Assembly (NCBI GenBank): GCA_002381805.1
Contig: DFXZ01000002.1
Span: 120,056-184,055 of the forward strand
DNA: 64,000 nucleotides
Source of the DNA: Bdellovibrio sp. UBA4095
GTDB lineage: Bacteria > Bdellovibrionota > Bdellovibrionia > Bdellovibrionales > Bdellovibrionaceae
Direction: 5' to 3'
The notes beneath the pieces are model-generated. The model was not told where the DNA came from and did no database searches. It was given only the letters and a program-made list of their open reading frames with translations. Both the position numbers and the translations under genes were made by a program. The first letter of the stretch is position 1; each line of letters opens with the position of its first letter. Positions 8,603 to 18,374 of this stretch are shown one piece after another.

Positions 8603-9535
8603 TTAGTATTCGTCGTCCTCGACGCCACTTCCGCTACCGCCTTCACCCATTCCACGAACTTCTTCGATGAATGCGCTTGCGTCCTCTTCAAATTCGTTCT
8701 CGCCTGCTGACTCATCAATTTCTAATTCCTGAATCGCACCCAAAAAGTCTTTTTCAGTACGCAGATCTCGTCGAATCATCTCGAGAAATTTGTCGGGATA
8801 TCGAGAGGTTAACTCTTCAACATAACGTTCCAATTTACCGTCCTGAAGAATCTTTTTTCGCACTTGGATTTTCTTCCAGAACAAAAGATAATGGTAACGA
8901 CAGTAAGCGTCAACGGCCGCAATTTGATCGCAATCACGAGCTCGACAATAACGATTGCCTTCTGCGTCAGTCAGAATAATTTCGTCATCGGACTTTTCTT
9001 TTTCTTCACCAGTCCACTCTTCTACGAGTTCAACTTCGTCTTCGGATTCTTCGACGGCTTTAAGTTCTTCTTCGTATTCGCCAATTTCATCACCCAAACC
9101 ATCATCAGAAATGAAGTCATCTTCCAGACCGCTGTCGTCTTTTTCCTTTTCCTTTTCTTTTTTGCCCTTAACTTTTTTAACAGCCTTGGCATCTTTCTTA
9201 GGAGCGGGAGCTTTCGCAGCAGGAACTGGTTCAGCGACAGTATCTTTTTCTTTTTTAGGTGCCTCAACTGCCTTAACTTTTTTTGGCTCTTTAGCGGCTT
9301 TTGTCGCCTTCGGAGCTTTTGCAACTGCAACTTTTTTGGAAGGCTTAGCTTCTACCTTCTTTTTGGGAGCTGCAGCTTTTTTAAGAACTTTAACTGGAGC
9401 CTTTTCCGCTTTCTTCTTAACCACAGCCTTAGCTGCCGGCTTTTTAGGCGCAGGTTTAGAGGCAGCTTTTGCTGCTTTTTTTGCGGGCTTTGAAGCGGAC
9501 TTAACCGCTGGCTTCTTTTTTACGATTTTTGCCAT
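8603..9535 (-). CDS. Histone H1-like Lys/Ala/Pro-rich protein with Cys/His motif
   Basis: 310 residues. The first 125 are Lys/Ala/Pro-rich, like histone H1 tails and bacterial Hc1-type nucleoid proteins, and contain PKK/AKK repeats. Residues 130-190 are strongly acidic. A compact domain follows with Cys197-x4-Cys202-x9-Cys212-x2-His215 and a helical stretch to about 275, then an acidic glycine-rich tail. The CxxxxC...CxxHY pattern resembles small zinc-binding modules found in phage nucleases. Likely DNA-binding and cytoplasmic; the basic-then-acidic layout is unusual. A weak AGG precedes the ATG. Confidence 0.8.
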   Translation of the reverse strand: MAKIVKKKPAVKSASKPAKKAAKAASKPAPKKPAAKAVVKKKAEKAPVKVLKKAAAPKKKVEAKPSKKVAVAKAPKATKAAKEPKKVKAVEAPKKEKDTVAEPVPAAKAPAPKKDAKAVKKVKGKKEKEKEKDDSGLEDDFISDDGLGDEIGEYEEELKAVEESEDEVELVEEWTGEEKEKSDDEIILTDAEGNRYCRARDCDQIAAVDAYCRYHYLLFWKKIQVRKKILQDGKLERYVEELTSRYPDKFLEMIRRDLRTEKDFLGAIQELEIDESAGENEFEEDASAFIEEVRGMGEGGSGSGVEDDEY

Positions 9536-9620
9536 AATTTTACCTAGTTAGTTACTTAAAGATACTGGCCATTCAGAGCTAGATCATACAGATGTGAAGC
9601 ATTTATAAAAAGCAGTCAAC

Positions 9621-10613
9621 TCATTTCACCAGAATTGTGCCTTCTTGGCTGCGCACAAAAATACTACCTCTTTGCGCGTCACCCCGCATTCTTTGGCGCA
9701 CATTTTTTTCGGTTGGAAGTTTGTTCACATAGATTCCTTTAGGTGCGTAGATCTCGCCTTCGGTTGTCAGTAAGTTTAAGCGCACTCCTGAGTTTGCTGG
9801 CGTCTGAACTGTGACTTTGCCAGCCTTCGCCTTTACATCTACCTCGGAATCCAAAGTCATCTTGATATTGACCGCGCCCTCTTGAGTTTCACCTTCTAAT
9901 CGGCCCTTAAACTGCTCAACTGAAAAAGCACCTTTGCCGTTATCAAAGCGCAAAGTTCCGACCCCTTGACTTACCTTGGCCGTCCCTTGCTGCGTTGTTA
10001 AGCTGAAAAAACCTTCCGTTTTTTCAGCGACAAACTGTCCGGCAAACTGCGAAGCTTCAACATCACCATTAATGTTTTTAAGATTTTGGATCCCCGAATA
10101 AGAGTCCGTACTGACTCGTCCCTTGTGATTGGTTATTCGCACTTCCCCTTTTTGTACATAGACTTTTAAAGAGCCCGATCCGTCGGTGGAGCTGAATCGT
10201 CCTTGAGTCATGTTCACTTTTAGATCTTTGCTCCACTTTTGCGCGACCACGGAACCACTTTTCAACTGAATTTCTGTCGCGATCGGCAAACCCGAAATTT
10301 CAATTTTCTTCGCGTTCTTACCCGCCTGAGGCAGGATATTCATCCAGTCGCGCTTACTGTCGTATTCATTCATCTTAATTTCGATGATATTATTCTTCTT
10401 TTCGACGATATAACTTCCAGCGGAGTCGGACTCATTAACTCCAGAAATCTTCAATGACTTTCCGGGTTGCCCGATAAGCTGAATTTGTGCCTCGAGACCT
10501 CTGATAACCAAGCGGTCTCCCTCCTGAATGGAGGCTTCGAAGGTGGCGGCTCCAACGATAAGTGGAAATTGAAAGAAGCTGCAAAGAAGAATTCGTTTTA
10601 CTATCGCTGGCAT
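9621..10613 (-). CDS. Secreted beta-repeat (DUF4097-like) protein
   Basis: 330 residues with a signal peptide ending near GAA at residue 23. The body is a regular series of short strands separated by G/N/D turns (RFSSTDGSGSLKVYVQKGEV, GEVRITNHKGRVSTDSYSG), the pattern of DUF4097-type right-handed beta-helix or adhesin-like proteins. Function unknown; probably periplasmic or surface-exposed. GGGAG precedes the ATG. It diverges from the thiolase operon with a 96-bp shared promoter region. Confidence 0.7.
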   Translation of the reverse strand: MPAIVKRILLCSFFQFPLIVGAATFEASIQEGDRLVIRGLEAQIQLIGQPGKSLKISGVNESDSAGSYIVEKKNNIIEIKMNEYDSKRDWMNILPQAGKNAKKIEISGLPIATEIQLKSGSVVAQKWSKDLKVNMTQGRFSSTDGSGSLKVYVQKGEVRITNHKGRVSTDSYSGIQNLKNINGDVEASQFAGQFVAEKTEGFFSLTTQQGTAKVSQGVGTLRFDNGKGAFSVEQFKGRLEGETQEGAVNIKMTLDSEVDVKAKAGKVTVQTPANSGVRLNLLTTEGEIYAPKGIYVNKLPTEKNVRQRMRGDAQRGSIFVRSQEGTILVK

Positions 10614-10663
10614 GCGTTGACTCCCGGCTGTGTTTTAAATCGGCGAAGCTTGACTCAAACCTA

Positions 10664-10692
10664 ATTTAAGTAAATCTTTTTAAGATTTTCAA
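10664..10692 (-). promoter_or_regulatory. Candidate promoter for the beta-repeat protein
   Basis: Minus-strand TTGAAA (10687-10692), 17-bp spacer, TTAAAT (10664-10669). About 50 bp upstream of the ATG at 10613. Confidence 0.4.
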
Positions 10693-10709
10693 CAACCTAG
10701 AGGTGAAAT

Positions 10710-11885
10710 ATGGAAAATGTCGTAATTGTAAGCAGCGTTAGAACGCCGGTCGCTTCTTTTCAGGGTGGTTTCGGAAACATTCCCGCTCCAAAACTCGGTG
10801 CTACAGCCATTAAAGAGGCACTAACCCGGGCTGCTGTTTCTGCTGATGAAATTGACGAATGCATTATGGGAGAAGTATTGACTGCAGGTGTCGGACAAGC
10901 TCCAGCACGCCAGGCTGCTCTTTATGCGGGACTAAAAAACTCAACTCCATGCATGACTATCAATAAGGTCTGTGGATCCGGCCTAAAAGCTGTCATGCTT
11001 GCCGCAGATTCGATCCAACTTGGCAATGCTAAAATTGCTGTGGCAGGCGGTCAGGAAAACATGACCTTAGCCCCTCACTTATTAGAAAATTCCCGCTCAG
11101 GCTATCGCATGGGTCCAACACAAATGACGGACTCTATGGTTAAAGATGGCCTTTGGGACCCCTACAATAATTTCCACATGGGTTCAGCAGCAGAAATTTG
11201 CGTTAAAGAAAATAAATTCACGCGTGAAGAACAAGATGCTTTCGCTATCGATTCCTACAAAAAGGCACAAAAAGCGTGGAGCGATGGTGTCTTTAAAAAT
11301 GAAATCGTTCCCGTCGTTATTGAAGGAAAAAAAGGCTCTGTCACTATCGACAAAGACGAAGAACCCTTTAACACCAATTTCGATAAAATTCCTGGACTGC
11401 GGCCCGCCTTCGATAAAGAAGGAACAATCACTGCTGCTAACGCCTCCAAAATTAACGACGGCGCAGCAGCTCATGTGCTTATGTCAGAAAGCGAGGCTAA
11501 AAAGCGCGGAGCCAAGCCTCTCGCAAAAATCGTAGCTCACGCAACGTTTGCCCAGGATCCAAAATATTTCACGACAGCTCCCGTTGGCGCTATCAAGAAA
11601 GCCCTTGATAAAGCTCATCTAAAAGTTGGAGACATTGATCTCTGGGAAATCAACGAAGCGTTCTCTGTAGTCACTCAAGTTGCGATGAAGGAACTCGAGA
11701 TCCCGGCTGAAAAGGTCAATGTTCATGGTGGAGCTGTTGCCATTGGACATCCGATCGGTGCCTCTGGAGCCCGAATTCTTGCAACGTTGGTTCACAGTCT
11801 GCACACCCATAATAAACGATATGGTCTGGCAACACTGTGTATCGGTGGCGGCGAAGCCGTAGCACTAATTATCGAAAAAGCTTAG
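10710..11885 (+). CDS. Acetyl-CoA C-acetyltransferase (thiolase)
   Basis: 391-residue biosynthetic-type thiolase that interconverts two acetyl-CoA and acetoacetyl-CoA. Active-site Cys88 lies in NKVCGSGLKA; the His in GGAVAIGHPIGASGARI and the second Cys in LCIGGGEA complete the catalytic set. AGAGG precedes the ATG. It heads an operon with both CoA-transferase subunits (27 and 11 bp gaps), so the likely pathway is conversion of acetoacetate to acetyl-CoA (ketone-body or fatty/amino-acid breakdown) rather than polyester synthesis, for which no phaB or phaC is seen. Confidence 0.93.
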   Translation: MENVVIVSSVRTPVASFQGGFGNIPAPKLGATAIKEALTRAAVSADEIDECIMGEVLTAGVGQAPARQAALYAGLKNSTPCMTINKVCGSGLKAVMLAADSIQLGNAKIAVAGGQENMTLAPHLLENSRSGYRMGPTQMTDSMVKDGLWDPYNNFHMGSAAEICVKENKFTREEQDAFAIDSYKKAQKAWSDGVFKNEIVPVVIEGKKGSVTIDKDEEPFNTNFDKIPGLRPAFDKEGTITAANASKINDGAAAHVLMSESEAKKRGAKPLAKIVAHATFAQDPKYFTTAPVGAIKKALDKAHLKVGDIDLWEINEAFSVVTQVAMKELEIPAEKVNVHGGAVAIGHPIGASGARILATLVHSLHTHNKRYGLATLCIGGGEAVALIIEKA

Positions 11886-11912
11886 TCGGAAAATTAGCAA
11901 TCGGTGGGTGAA

Positions 11913-12611
11913 ATGAGTAAGAAAGTTTTCTCTGACGCAAAAAGCGCGCTGTTCGACGTAAAGGATGGAATGACTCTAGTGCTGGGCGGCTTCGGCCTTT
12001 GTGGCATTCCAGAAAATTCCATTGCAGTCTTGCATGATATGGGTGTGAAGAATTTAACCTGTGTCTCAAATAATGCAGGCGTCGACGACTTCGGCTTGGG
12101 ACTTCTTTTGCAGAAAAGACAGATCAAAAAGATGATTTCATCGTACGTCGGAGAAAACGCTCTTTTCGAAAAGCTCTATATGAGCGGCGAATTGGAGTTA
12201 GAGTTCTGCCCCCAAGGAACGCTCGCAGAACGTATCCGCGCCGGTGGTGCTGGGATCGCAGGATTTTACACCCCCACGGGCGTCGGCACTTTGGTTGCGG
12301 AAGGCAAAGAAATTAAGAAATTTGATGGTCGTGACTATGTCTTAGAAAGAGGAATCAAAGGCGACTTTGCCTTTGTAAAGGCATGGAAAGGCGATAAATT
12401 CGGCAACCTGATCTTTAGGAAGACAGCTCGGAATTTCAACCCAATGGCTGCAACTGCTGGCAAAATCACTGTGGCTGAAGTTGAAGAATTGGTTGAAGTG
12501 GGCGAACTTGATCCCGACCAAATTCATACTCCCGGCGTCTTTGTACAACGAATTTTTCAAGGCAAAGACTATCAAAAGCGCATTGAACAACGCACCGTTA
12601 GAAAAAGTTAA
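11913..12611 (+). CDS. 3-oxoacid CoA-transferase subunit A
   Basis: Transfers CoA from succinyl-CoA to acetoacetate together with subunit B. The N-terminal signature [19 protein letters not shown] is the CoA-transferase family 1 A-subunit motif, and [14 protein letters not shown] lies near residue 170. The frame is open to a GTG at 11904; GGTGGG better serves the ATG at 11913, giving 232 residues. Middle gene of the acetoacetate operon. Confidence 0.93.
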   Translation: MSKKVFSDAKSALFDVKDGMTLVLGGFGLCGIPENSIAVLHDMGVKNLTCVSNNAGVDDFGLGLLLQKRQIKKMISSYVGENALFEKLYMSGELELEFCPQGTLAERIRAGGAGIAGFYTPTGVGTLVAEGKEIKKFDGRDYVLERGIKGDFAFVKAWKGDKFGNLIFRKTARNFNPMAATAGKITVAEVEELVEVGELDPDQIHTPGVFVQRIFQGKDYQKRIEQRTVRKS

Positions 12612-12622
12612 AGGATTACTTC

Positions 12623-13279
12623 ATGCCACTATCAAGAGAACAAATTGCTCAAAGAATTGCACAGGAAGTTGAAGACGGCTATTGCGTCAACCTTGGAATC
12701 GGAATTCCCACTTTGGTTGCTAACTATATTCCGCAAAATAAATTTGTGATGCTTCAAAGCGAAAATGGACTGCTGGGAATGGGCCCTTACCCCTCTGATG
12801 AACAGGTGGATGCAGATCTTATCAATGCGGGAAAACAAACAGTTACAGCCTTACCTGGAGCGAGTTTCTTTTCCAGTGCAGATAGTTTTGCCATGATCCG
12901 CGGTGGACATGTGGATCTAACCGTTCTGGGCGCAATGGAAGTCGATGAGTCCGGAAGTATTGCGAACTGGATGGTCCCCGGCAAGATGGTGAAGGGTATG
13001 GGCGGCGCTATGGACTTGGTAGCCGGCGCACGAAATGTTATCGTAGCCATGCAACATACCGACAAAGAAGGTAACTCCAAACTTCGCAAAAAGTGCACGC
13101 TGCCTTTAACGGGCGTCAATTGCATCAAGAAAATTGTCAGCGATTTCGGAGTGATCGAGGTCACACCTGAAGGATTCGTTCTAAAGGAATATGCACCAGA
13201 TTTAACTCCAGAGAAAGTTTTAGCCGCAACCGAAGGTAAAATGCAGATCGCCTCTGACTGCAAACCCATGGTTTTCTAG
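12623..13279 (+). CDS. 3-oxoacid CoA-transferase subunit B
   Basis: 218 residues. The catalytic glutamate that forms the CoA thioester is Glu47 in [24 protein letters not shown] and [18 protein letters not shown] are further family signatures. AAAGGA precedes the ATG 11 bp after subunit A. No terminator is obvious after the stop; the next gene has its own promoter-like sequence. Confidence 0.93.
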   Translation: MPLSREQIAQRIAQEVEDGYCVNLGIGIPTLVANYIPQNKFVMLQSENGLLGMGPYPSDEQVDADLINAGKQTVTALPGASFFSSADSFAMIRGGHVDLTVLGAMEVDESGSIANWMVPGKMVKGMGGAMDLVAGARNVIVAMQHTDKEGNSKLRKKCTLPLTGVNCIKKIVSDFGVIEVTPEGFVLKEYAPDLTPEKVLAATEGKMQIASDCKPMVF

Positions 13280-13312
13280 CAGCTAACAGCGCGACCTAGG
13301 TCAGTGGTTCCA

Positions 13313-13341
13313 TTGCCCTGGCCAATCTTTGCAGTGATAAT
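13313..13341 (+). promoter_or_regulatory. Candidate promoter of the cNMP-binding protein gene
   Basis: TTGCCC (13313-13318), 17-bp spacer and GATAAT (13336-13341), followed by AAGAGG just before the GTG start at 13369. Confidence 0.5.
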
Positions 13342-13368
13342 ATATTTTTATTCATCAAAGAGGTTCGC

Positions 13369-14352
13369 GTGGCTGAGGCAAAGAAGATCGCAAAGGATAC
13401 CTATCTCTTCCGTGAGGGCGACGCCCCCGATGCAATGTACATTGTGAAATCGGGCACATTGGCGGTAACAAAGACTAAAGGAAATTCTGAAATTGTCTTG
13501 GCGGAAATTTCGACTGGCTCGATGGTCGGCGAAATGGCCCTCTTTGATAATAAACCCAGAAGCGCCAATGTAAAAGCCACCAAAGAGTCTGAAGTAATCG
13601 CTCTGCCCTATGATTCACTTCAAAAGCAAATGGATCAACTCCCAGTCTGGGTGCGCGCCATTTTAAAGACTCTGAATGAAAATCTGCGTGAAGCGAACAA
13701 AAAAATCAAAATCCTAGAAAATGCCAATCCTGACGAAGATCGCTTTCCCCCACATATCGTCAACAAATACATTTCGATTCTGAATCTCGTAGGGCACAAA
13801 TATGGGAAACCAGAAGAAGAAAACTCTTTAAGCTTCTCTTCAAACCTTCTACGCAACTACACGATTCAAATTTTCCAGGAAGCCACGAATAAAATGCAGA
13901 GCGTGGTGAATGCCTTAGCCGATCTTGACTATATTATTCAAGAGGACCGCGGCGACGGCACCTTTAAAGTCATCAACAAAAAGCCCCAAGAACTTTTCAG
14001 TTTCGTGGATTGGTACAACGACTGGCTTTTCAAACAAGAAAAAGATCGACTTCCCGCTTTGAATGAGCAAGAAGTTCGAATTCTAAGTGGCATCATTCAT
14101 TTCGCCAACAAGGTTGAGCCAGACAAAAAAGGTTTCCGCAAAGTCAGCCTGAACGAAGTTCAAAATGACTCGATGAAAGAAACTGGAAACTTAATTCGCC
14201 CTGAAGAGGTGAACTCTTTAATTGAGAAAAAATATCTGCCAGAAAAAATCATGGATGAACAAGGACTGTTCATAATGGTCGCGACCGATGACATTGCGCC
14301 TCTGGCTCGCAATTGGACAATAGTGAACAATCTTAAACGCAAACTGCGCTAA
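13369..14352 (+). CDS. Cyclic-nucleotide-binding-domain protein
   Basis: 327 residues starting at GTG. Residues 5-115 are a cNMP-binding fold: YIVKSGTLAV then the phosphate-binding cassette GEMALFDNKPRSANVKA. Residues 140-327 are not the usual Crp HTH; they form a longer mainly helical region with a possible winged-helix-like stretch (LLRNYTIQIFQEATNKMQSV to YIIQEDRGDGTFKVI). It could be a regulator or a signalling adaptor. Cyclic nucleotide signalling is important in the Bdellovibrio life cycle; the ligand here is unknown. Confidence 0.8.
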   Translation: MAEAKKIAKDTYLFREGDAPDAMYIVKSGTLAVTKTKGNSEIVLAEISTGSMVGEMALFDNKPRSANVKATKESEVIALPYDSLQKQMDQLPVWVRAILKTLNENLREANKKIKILENANPDEDRFPPHIVNKYISILNLVGHKYGKPEEENSLSFSSNLLRNYTIQIFQEATNKMQSVVNALADLDYIIQEDRGDGTFKVINKKPQELFSFVDWYNDWLFKQEKDRLPALNEQEVRILSGIIHFANKVEPDKKGFRKVSLNEVQNDSMKETGNLIRPEEVNSLIEKKYLPEKIMDEQGLFIMVATDDIAPLARNWTIVNNLKRKLR

Positions 14353-14378
14353 GATTGCTCACTTCGCCAAAGTTCAAT

Positions 14379-15866
14379 TTATTCGATGATAGGATCTGCC
14401 TGACAACGCAATGGCAGTTCAGAATCAGGAAGACGAGACAAGTGCTCGCCACCCACCGTATGCACGTACAACGCATTCGTCTTTGCACCGTCAGAAATCG
14501 GCTGCCCTAAAGTAAGGATCACTCGGTCACCCGTTTTCGCCAAACCATGAGTCACAACCAGTAGATCAATCTGATTCAGAATATCTTCCATCGTTTTGTA
14601 AGGTTGGATTCCGTGAGTCTGGATCCCCCAAGCAAGTTCCATTCTATTCAGTACATCCAACTGATCCGTAATGGCAATAATGCGAGCTTTCGGACGGAAA
14701 CTCGAAATAATATTTGCGGTTTTACCAGTAGTTGTTAAACAGACGATCGCCGTTGCATTTAACTTCAAAGCACTTAAAGAAGCACTTGCCGCAATGGCAC
14801 CGGGCGTACTCAAGAACTCATTCTCGAGAGACAACTTATAGTATTCCTTTTCGTTTCGCTCTACCTCAGTGATGATTTCATGCATGGTGCGAATACACTT
14901 AAACGGATATTTTCCGCTTGCCGACTCTGCAGAAAGCATCAATCCATCGGAACCGTCGATAACTGCGTTCGCTACGTCTGTGATTTCAGCGCGAGTGGGA
15001 CGAGGGTTTTCGACCATGCTATCCAGCATCTGAGTAGCTGTGATCACTGGCTTACCAAGCTGGTTACACACTTGGATGATTCTTTTTTGGAAACCCGGCA
15101 AACGACTCTGCCCGACTTCTACTGCAAGATCTCCACGCGCCACCATGACAACGTCACTCAGTCGGCAAATCTCTTCGAGATTCTCTAAAGCTTCAACCAT
15201 TTCAATTTTTGCGACAATCTTCGCTTCAGACTTTCCAGCCTCAATAATCTCGCGAAGTTTACGTATATCCCGAGCATGGCGCACGAAACTTAAGGCAATA
15301 TAGTCGACCTTGTTGGCAATACCGAACTGCAAATCATCAAGGTCTTTGGGAGTCATACAATCGACTGGAAGGTTTACGCCTGGTAAATTCATACCCTTGC
15401 GATCCTTTAGGATTCCCCCGTAAATAACTTCAGCATCAATTTCTTCACCACGGACCTGCAGAACTTTCAATTCCATAAGACCGTCATCAAGCAAAATCTT
15501 GGTCCCTGGCGAACACGCAATAGGAAGCTCTTGGAAGTCAGATGGGATCAAACCCTCTTTACCCGCGACTGACGCCGTCGTAATAACGACCTTCTGCCCA
15601 GGCTTTAACTCGATGGAACCTTTTTCAAACTTTCCGACGCGAATTTTTGGTCCTTGAAGATCCTGGAGAATAGCCACAGGTGCTTTCAATTTCGCTGAAA
15701 GTTTGCGAATAAGTTGAATCACCTTCAGATGACCTTCTTGGTCTCCGTGCGAAAAATTAAGGCGAGCCACATTCATGCCCGCCTTAATTGCTTTTTCTAG
15801 ATTTGCTTCATCACGTGTTGCTGGCCCGATGGTGGCCACGATCTTTGCACGACGATCTGCTAACAT
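14379..15866 (-). CDS. pyk: Pyruvate kinase
   Basis: Converts phosphoenolpyruvate and ADP to pyruvate and ATP. 495 residues. Early signature MNVARLNFSHGD, ADP/metal-site motif VMVARGDLAVEVG and ITATQMLDSM are intact; the C-terminal allosteric domain is present. Its ATG is five bases after the stop of the coiled-coil gene, and the AGGAAGG ribosome site lies within that gene's last codons, so pyk appears cotranscribed with a putative cytoskeletal protein. Confidence 0.96.
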   Translation of the reverse strand: MLADRRAKIVATIGPATRDEANLEKAIKAGMNVARLNFSHGDQEGHLKVIQLIRKLSAKLKAPVAILQDLQGPKIRVGKFEKGSIELKPGQKVVITTASVAGKEGLIPSDFQELPIACSPGTKILLDDGLMELKVLQVRGEEIDAEVIYGGILKDRKGMNLPGVNLPVDCMTPKDLDDLQFGIANKVDYIALSFVRHARDIRKLREIIEAGKSEAKIVAKIEMVEALENLEEICRLSDVVMVARGDLAVEVGQSRLPGFQKRIIQVCNQLGKPVITATQMLDSMVENPRPTRAEITDVANAVIDGSDGLMLSAESASGKYPFKCIRTMHEIITEVERNEKEYYKLSLENEFLSTPGAIAASASLSALKLNATAIVCLTTTGKTANIISSFRPKARIIAITDQLDVLNRMELAWGIQTHGIQPYKTMEDILNQIDLLVVTHGLAKTGDRVILTLGQPISDGAKTNALYVHTVGGEHLSRLPDSELPLRCQADPIIE

Positions 15867-15871
15867 TTTAC

Positions 15872-17548
15872 TTACGCCTTCCTGCTATATGAACTCACTT
15901 TTACGGCTAAGTTTTGCATATCTTCTTGATGGCGTCTATTCATTCTATCCAACTGATCTTTGTGTGACTCGTTAAGTTGAGCGAGCTTCGCTTCATATCT
16001 CATCGCAACAGATTCTTTCTCAGTGCGTCCAGCCTTATCGCGCTCATCCAAACGCTGTGCGTACATTTTTTCTATACGCTTCAGCTCCCGATCTTGACTC
16101 TCTTTTAGATAAGACAATTTTTCTTCGTACGACTTAATAGTGTGTTCCAACTTACTGTTAAAGCTAGCTTCCATTCCCCTGAAGCGTTCAGTCATGACTT
16201 TATTGTTAGCCACCTGATCTTCTACAAACTTCTGACGTTGACCATCGAGACGTTCATTGAAATTGTCTTTCATAACTTCCAGCGAATCTACATAGTACTT
16301 ATTCAGCTGATCTTGATTCTTCGTGCTAAGATCCAAGATTTTCTGAACGCGACCTTCGGCATTATTGGAAACCTGCGTCACTTGGTCCTTATGCTGATTC
16401 ATCAGGTTCTCTCGCTCTTCACGATGCCGAGTATTCAGCAAGGTCTTTTGCGATTTGGATTCTCGATCCATCCCTTGCAATAGCTTCTGGTTATTATCTA
16501 AAACCTTTGTGATGCGCTCGCCGTTAATATCTTTCATGCGTTCGATGGCATCGCCGCGCTGATCTTCAACCAGATCTAAACGCTTTTCATAGTCTTGCAT
16601 TAAATTTCTGCGCTCGATTCCTCGTAGACGCTCGTTCTTACTGATTTCGTTGTTAAGCTTTCCACTTAAACGTTGAATCTGACTATCACGAGATCGAACC
16701 TGCGTATTCACTCGTTCATTTACGGAATCCCTGAATTCCTGATTTTGCATATCCATCTGTCCGCTTTTTCTTTCAAGCGCATTTTCGTATTTATCACGGA
16801 CAGCCTTACGCTCTTCGTTCATAATCATCTGCTTAATATTCAGATTATCGCCATACTCTTCTTTGTTATTCACAACCGTGTCTGAATACTTCTGGGACCA
16901 GCGCGCATTTTCAGCCTGACGACGACGCTCACTTTCGGACAATCGTCCTTCGTAAGATTTGCGCGTTTCTTTCAAAGACCGTTCCTTTGTCATCAGTGAA
17001 TCTGTGTAGGAATTTCTTAACGCTTCTTTTTCTCTCTCGTGAGCCTCATTCAACTTACGGGATTGATTTTGAACCGTGTCTTTAACGCGATCACGACTTT
17101 CTGTCATCGATTCAGTATATCGTCGGTCTTTCTCGCCGATCTCATCTTGCAAGTGCGAAACAATGTTATTTCGCTGAGCTTCAGAAATCTCTTTCTGCTT
17201 TTGAATTGCCCCTTCATAAGAGGACTTCTGGGCCTCTCGGGCATTGTAGGCATCGTCAAGCTTGTTGCGTAACGATTCGCGATAGGTCTGACGAACCTCT
17301 TCTATTTTTCGATTATTATCGTGGTCTTTTTCATTCATCACTTCACGATTGCGCCCCTTGAGTTCAGAGATTCGCTCTTCGTACTCGTTCGTGATATTCT
17401 CAATTTCTTTATTGTGATTACTTTGCAGACGTTTGATTTCGGCGCTACGCTTTTTAGCATTTTCCGCTTCGCGGTTCTCATACTCTTCACGCGTTTTTCT
17501 AACCTTGTCATCTTGCGCTCTACGATCCGAAGCTGAAATAGAAGACAT
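15872..17548 (-). CDS. Large coiled-coil protein
   Basis: 558 residues, almost wholly charged and helical, rich in Arg, Lys, Glu, Asp, Asn and Gln, with no signal peptide or membrane segment, no Cys and one Trp. Heptad-like phasing runs from about residue 15 to 545 with few Gly/Pro breaks. A coiled-coil repeat protein (Ccp) resembling an intermediate filament is described in Bdellovibrio; this is a candidate for that protein, but sequence identity cannot be checked here. GGGAGG precedes the ATG. Pyruvate kinase follows at once. Confidence 0.75.
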   Translation of the reverse strand: MSSISASDRRAQDDKVRKTREEYENREAENAKKRSAEIKRLQSNHNKEIENITNEYEERISELKGRNREVMNEKDHDNNRKIEEVRQTYRESLRNKLDDAYNAREAQKSSYEGAIQKQKEISEAQRNNIVSHLQDEIGEKDRRYTESMTESRDRVKDTVQNQSRKLNEAHEREKEALRNSYTDSLMTKERSLKETRKSYEGRLSESERRRQAENARWSQKYSDTVVNNKEEYGDNLNIKQMIMNEERKAVRDKYENALERKSGQMDMQNQEFRDSVNERVNTQVRSRDSQIQRLSGKLNNEISKNERLRGIERRNLMQDYEKRLDLVEDQRGDAIERMKDINGERITKVLDNNQKLLQGMDRESKSQKTLLNTRHREERENLMNQHKDQVTQVSNNAEGRVQKILDLSTKNQDQLNKYYVDSLEVMKDNFNERLDGQRQKFVEDQVANNKVMTERFRGMEASFNSKLEHTIKSYEEKLSYLKESQDRELKRIEKMYAQRLDERDKAGRTEKESVAMRYEAKLAQLNESHKDQLDRMNRRHQEDMQNLAVKVSSYSRKA

Positions 17549-17633
17549 CCTATCCTCCCAGACCTCAGATTATCATGGGGCCGAGAAAGTCTCTTCATCT
17601 CAGATGTGTCCGGAATTAAAACAAGACCCTTGT

Positions 17634-18374
17634 CTAGCGCTCAAACACGCGCTGATGATAAAGCTGCTTCAGTCGCTTGCGTTCTTCAGCCAAACGTTCC
17701 TGCTGCTCTCTTTCTTTCTTAAGCTGATCGGCAACGGAAGCGATCTTACGTTCCGCCAATGTCTTGTAGATAAAACTGCTTTTCTCTACTAAGAGCGGCC
17801 ACTTCTGTTTCAGCAATTTCGCTTCCTTAAGAAAGTCCTCTTTCGTACCACGGTAAAGAGCATTCCATCGTGCCAAATGATCCGCGATATCGATAGGCTC
17901 AAGCATACCATACTCGGAAGCCCCTTGAGAGTTCAGGCCACTAATCCAAAACTGAAAACCATCTGGTAAATCTAAAATTTTACCATCTCTTAAAGTAACT
18001 CTTACGTCAGCACCGCCGACGTTTCGAATCAGAATTTGGTCTTCCTTATCCAAAACCCAAAATCCACCTGTCGCAGAACGAACATACCCGAAAAGAGTTT
18101 CAACTTCGAAATCATCACCATGCTCGACCCATAGGCCACCCTTAATCATTCTCCAGTTCTGCGGGGAATGTCGAACCAACAGACTATCGGGCTCTGCGTG
18201 AATTTTGAGTGCCTTTTGACTTAAATGAAATGCTTCGCCAATGGACTGGATTGCGCATGACTCCTGCCCTTGCAGACAGCGACTGGGCTGCTCAAGATAC
18301 TCAGCTGAAGCCCGAACCCGAACTTCGAGCTGAAATGCCATCAGAAAAATAAGAAGCTGGTATCCATATTTCAT
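17634..18374 (-). CDS. Secreted FecR-like protein
   Basis: 246 residues with a signal peptide (about 1-23). Residues 55-165 resemble a FecR-type beta domain (ENWRMIKG-like strand, FGYVRSATGGFWVLDKEDQI, VRVTLRDGKILDLPDG). A charged helical tail (KKEREQQERLAEERKRLKQL) closes the protein. Its ATG overlaps the stop of the TPR gene by four bases, so the two are coupled and probably act together in the envelope. Specific function unknown. Confidence 0.65.
   Translation of the reverse strand: MKYGYQLLIFLMAFQLEVRVRASAEYLEQPSRCLQGQESCAIQSIGEAFHLSQKALKIHAEPDSLLVRHSPQNWRMIKGGLWVEHGDDFEVETLFGYVRSATGGFWVLDKEDQILIRNVGGADVRVTLRDGKILDLPDGFQFWISGLNSQGASEYGMLEPIDIADHLARWNALYRGTKEDFLKEAKLLKQKWPLLVEKSSFIYKTLAERKIASVADQLKKEREQQERLAEERKRLKQLYHQRVFER

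Noticed and set aside
8864..9551. Two long plus-strand frames (Phe-rich and Ser/Ala-rich)
   Set aside because: Antisense of the Lys/Ala-rich H1-like gene, which lacks stop codons in opposite frames because of its codon bias.
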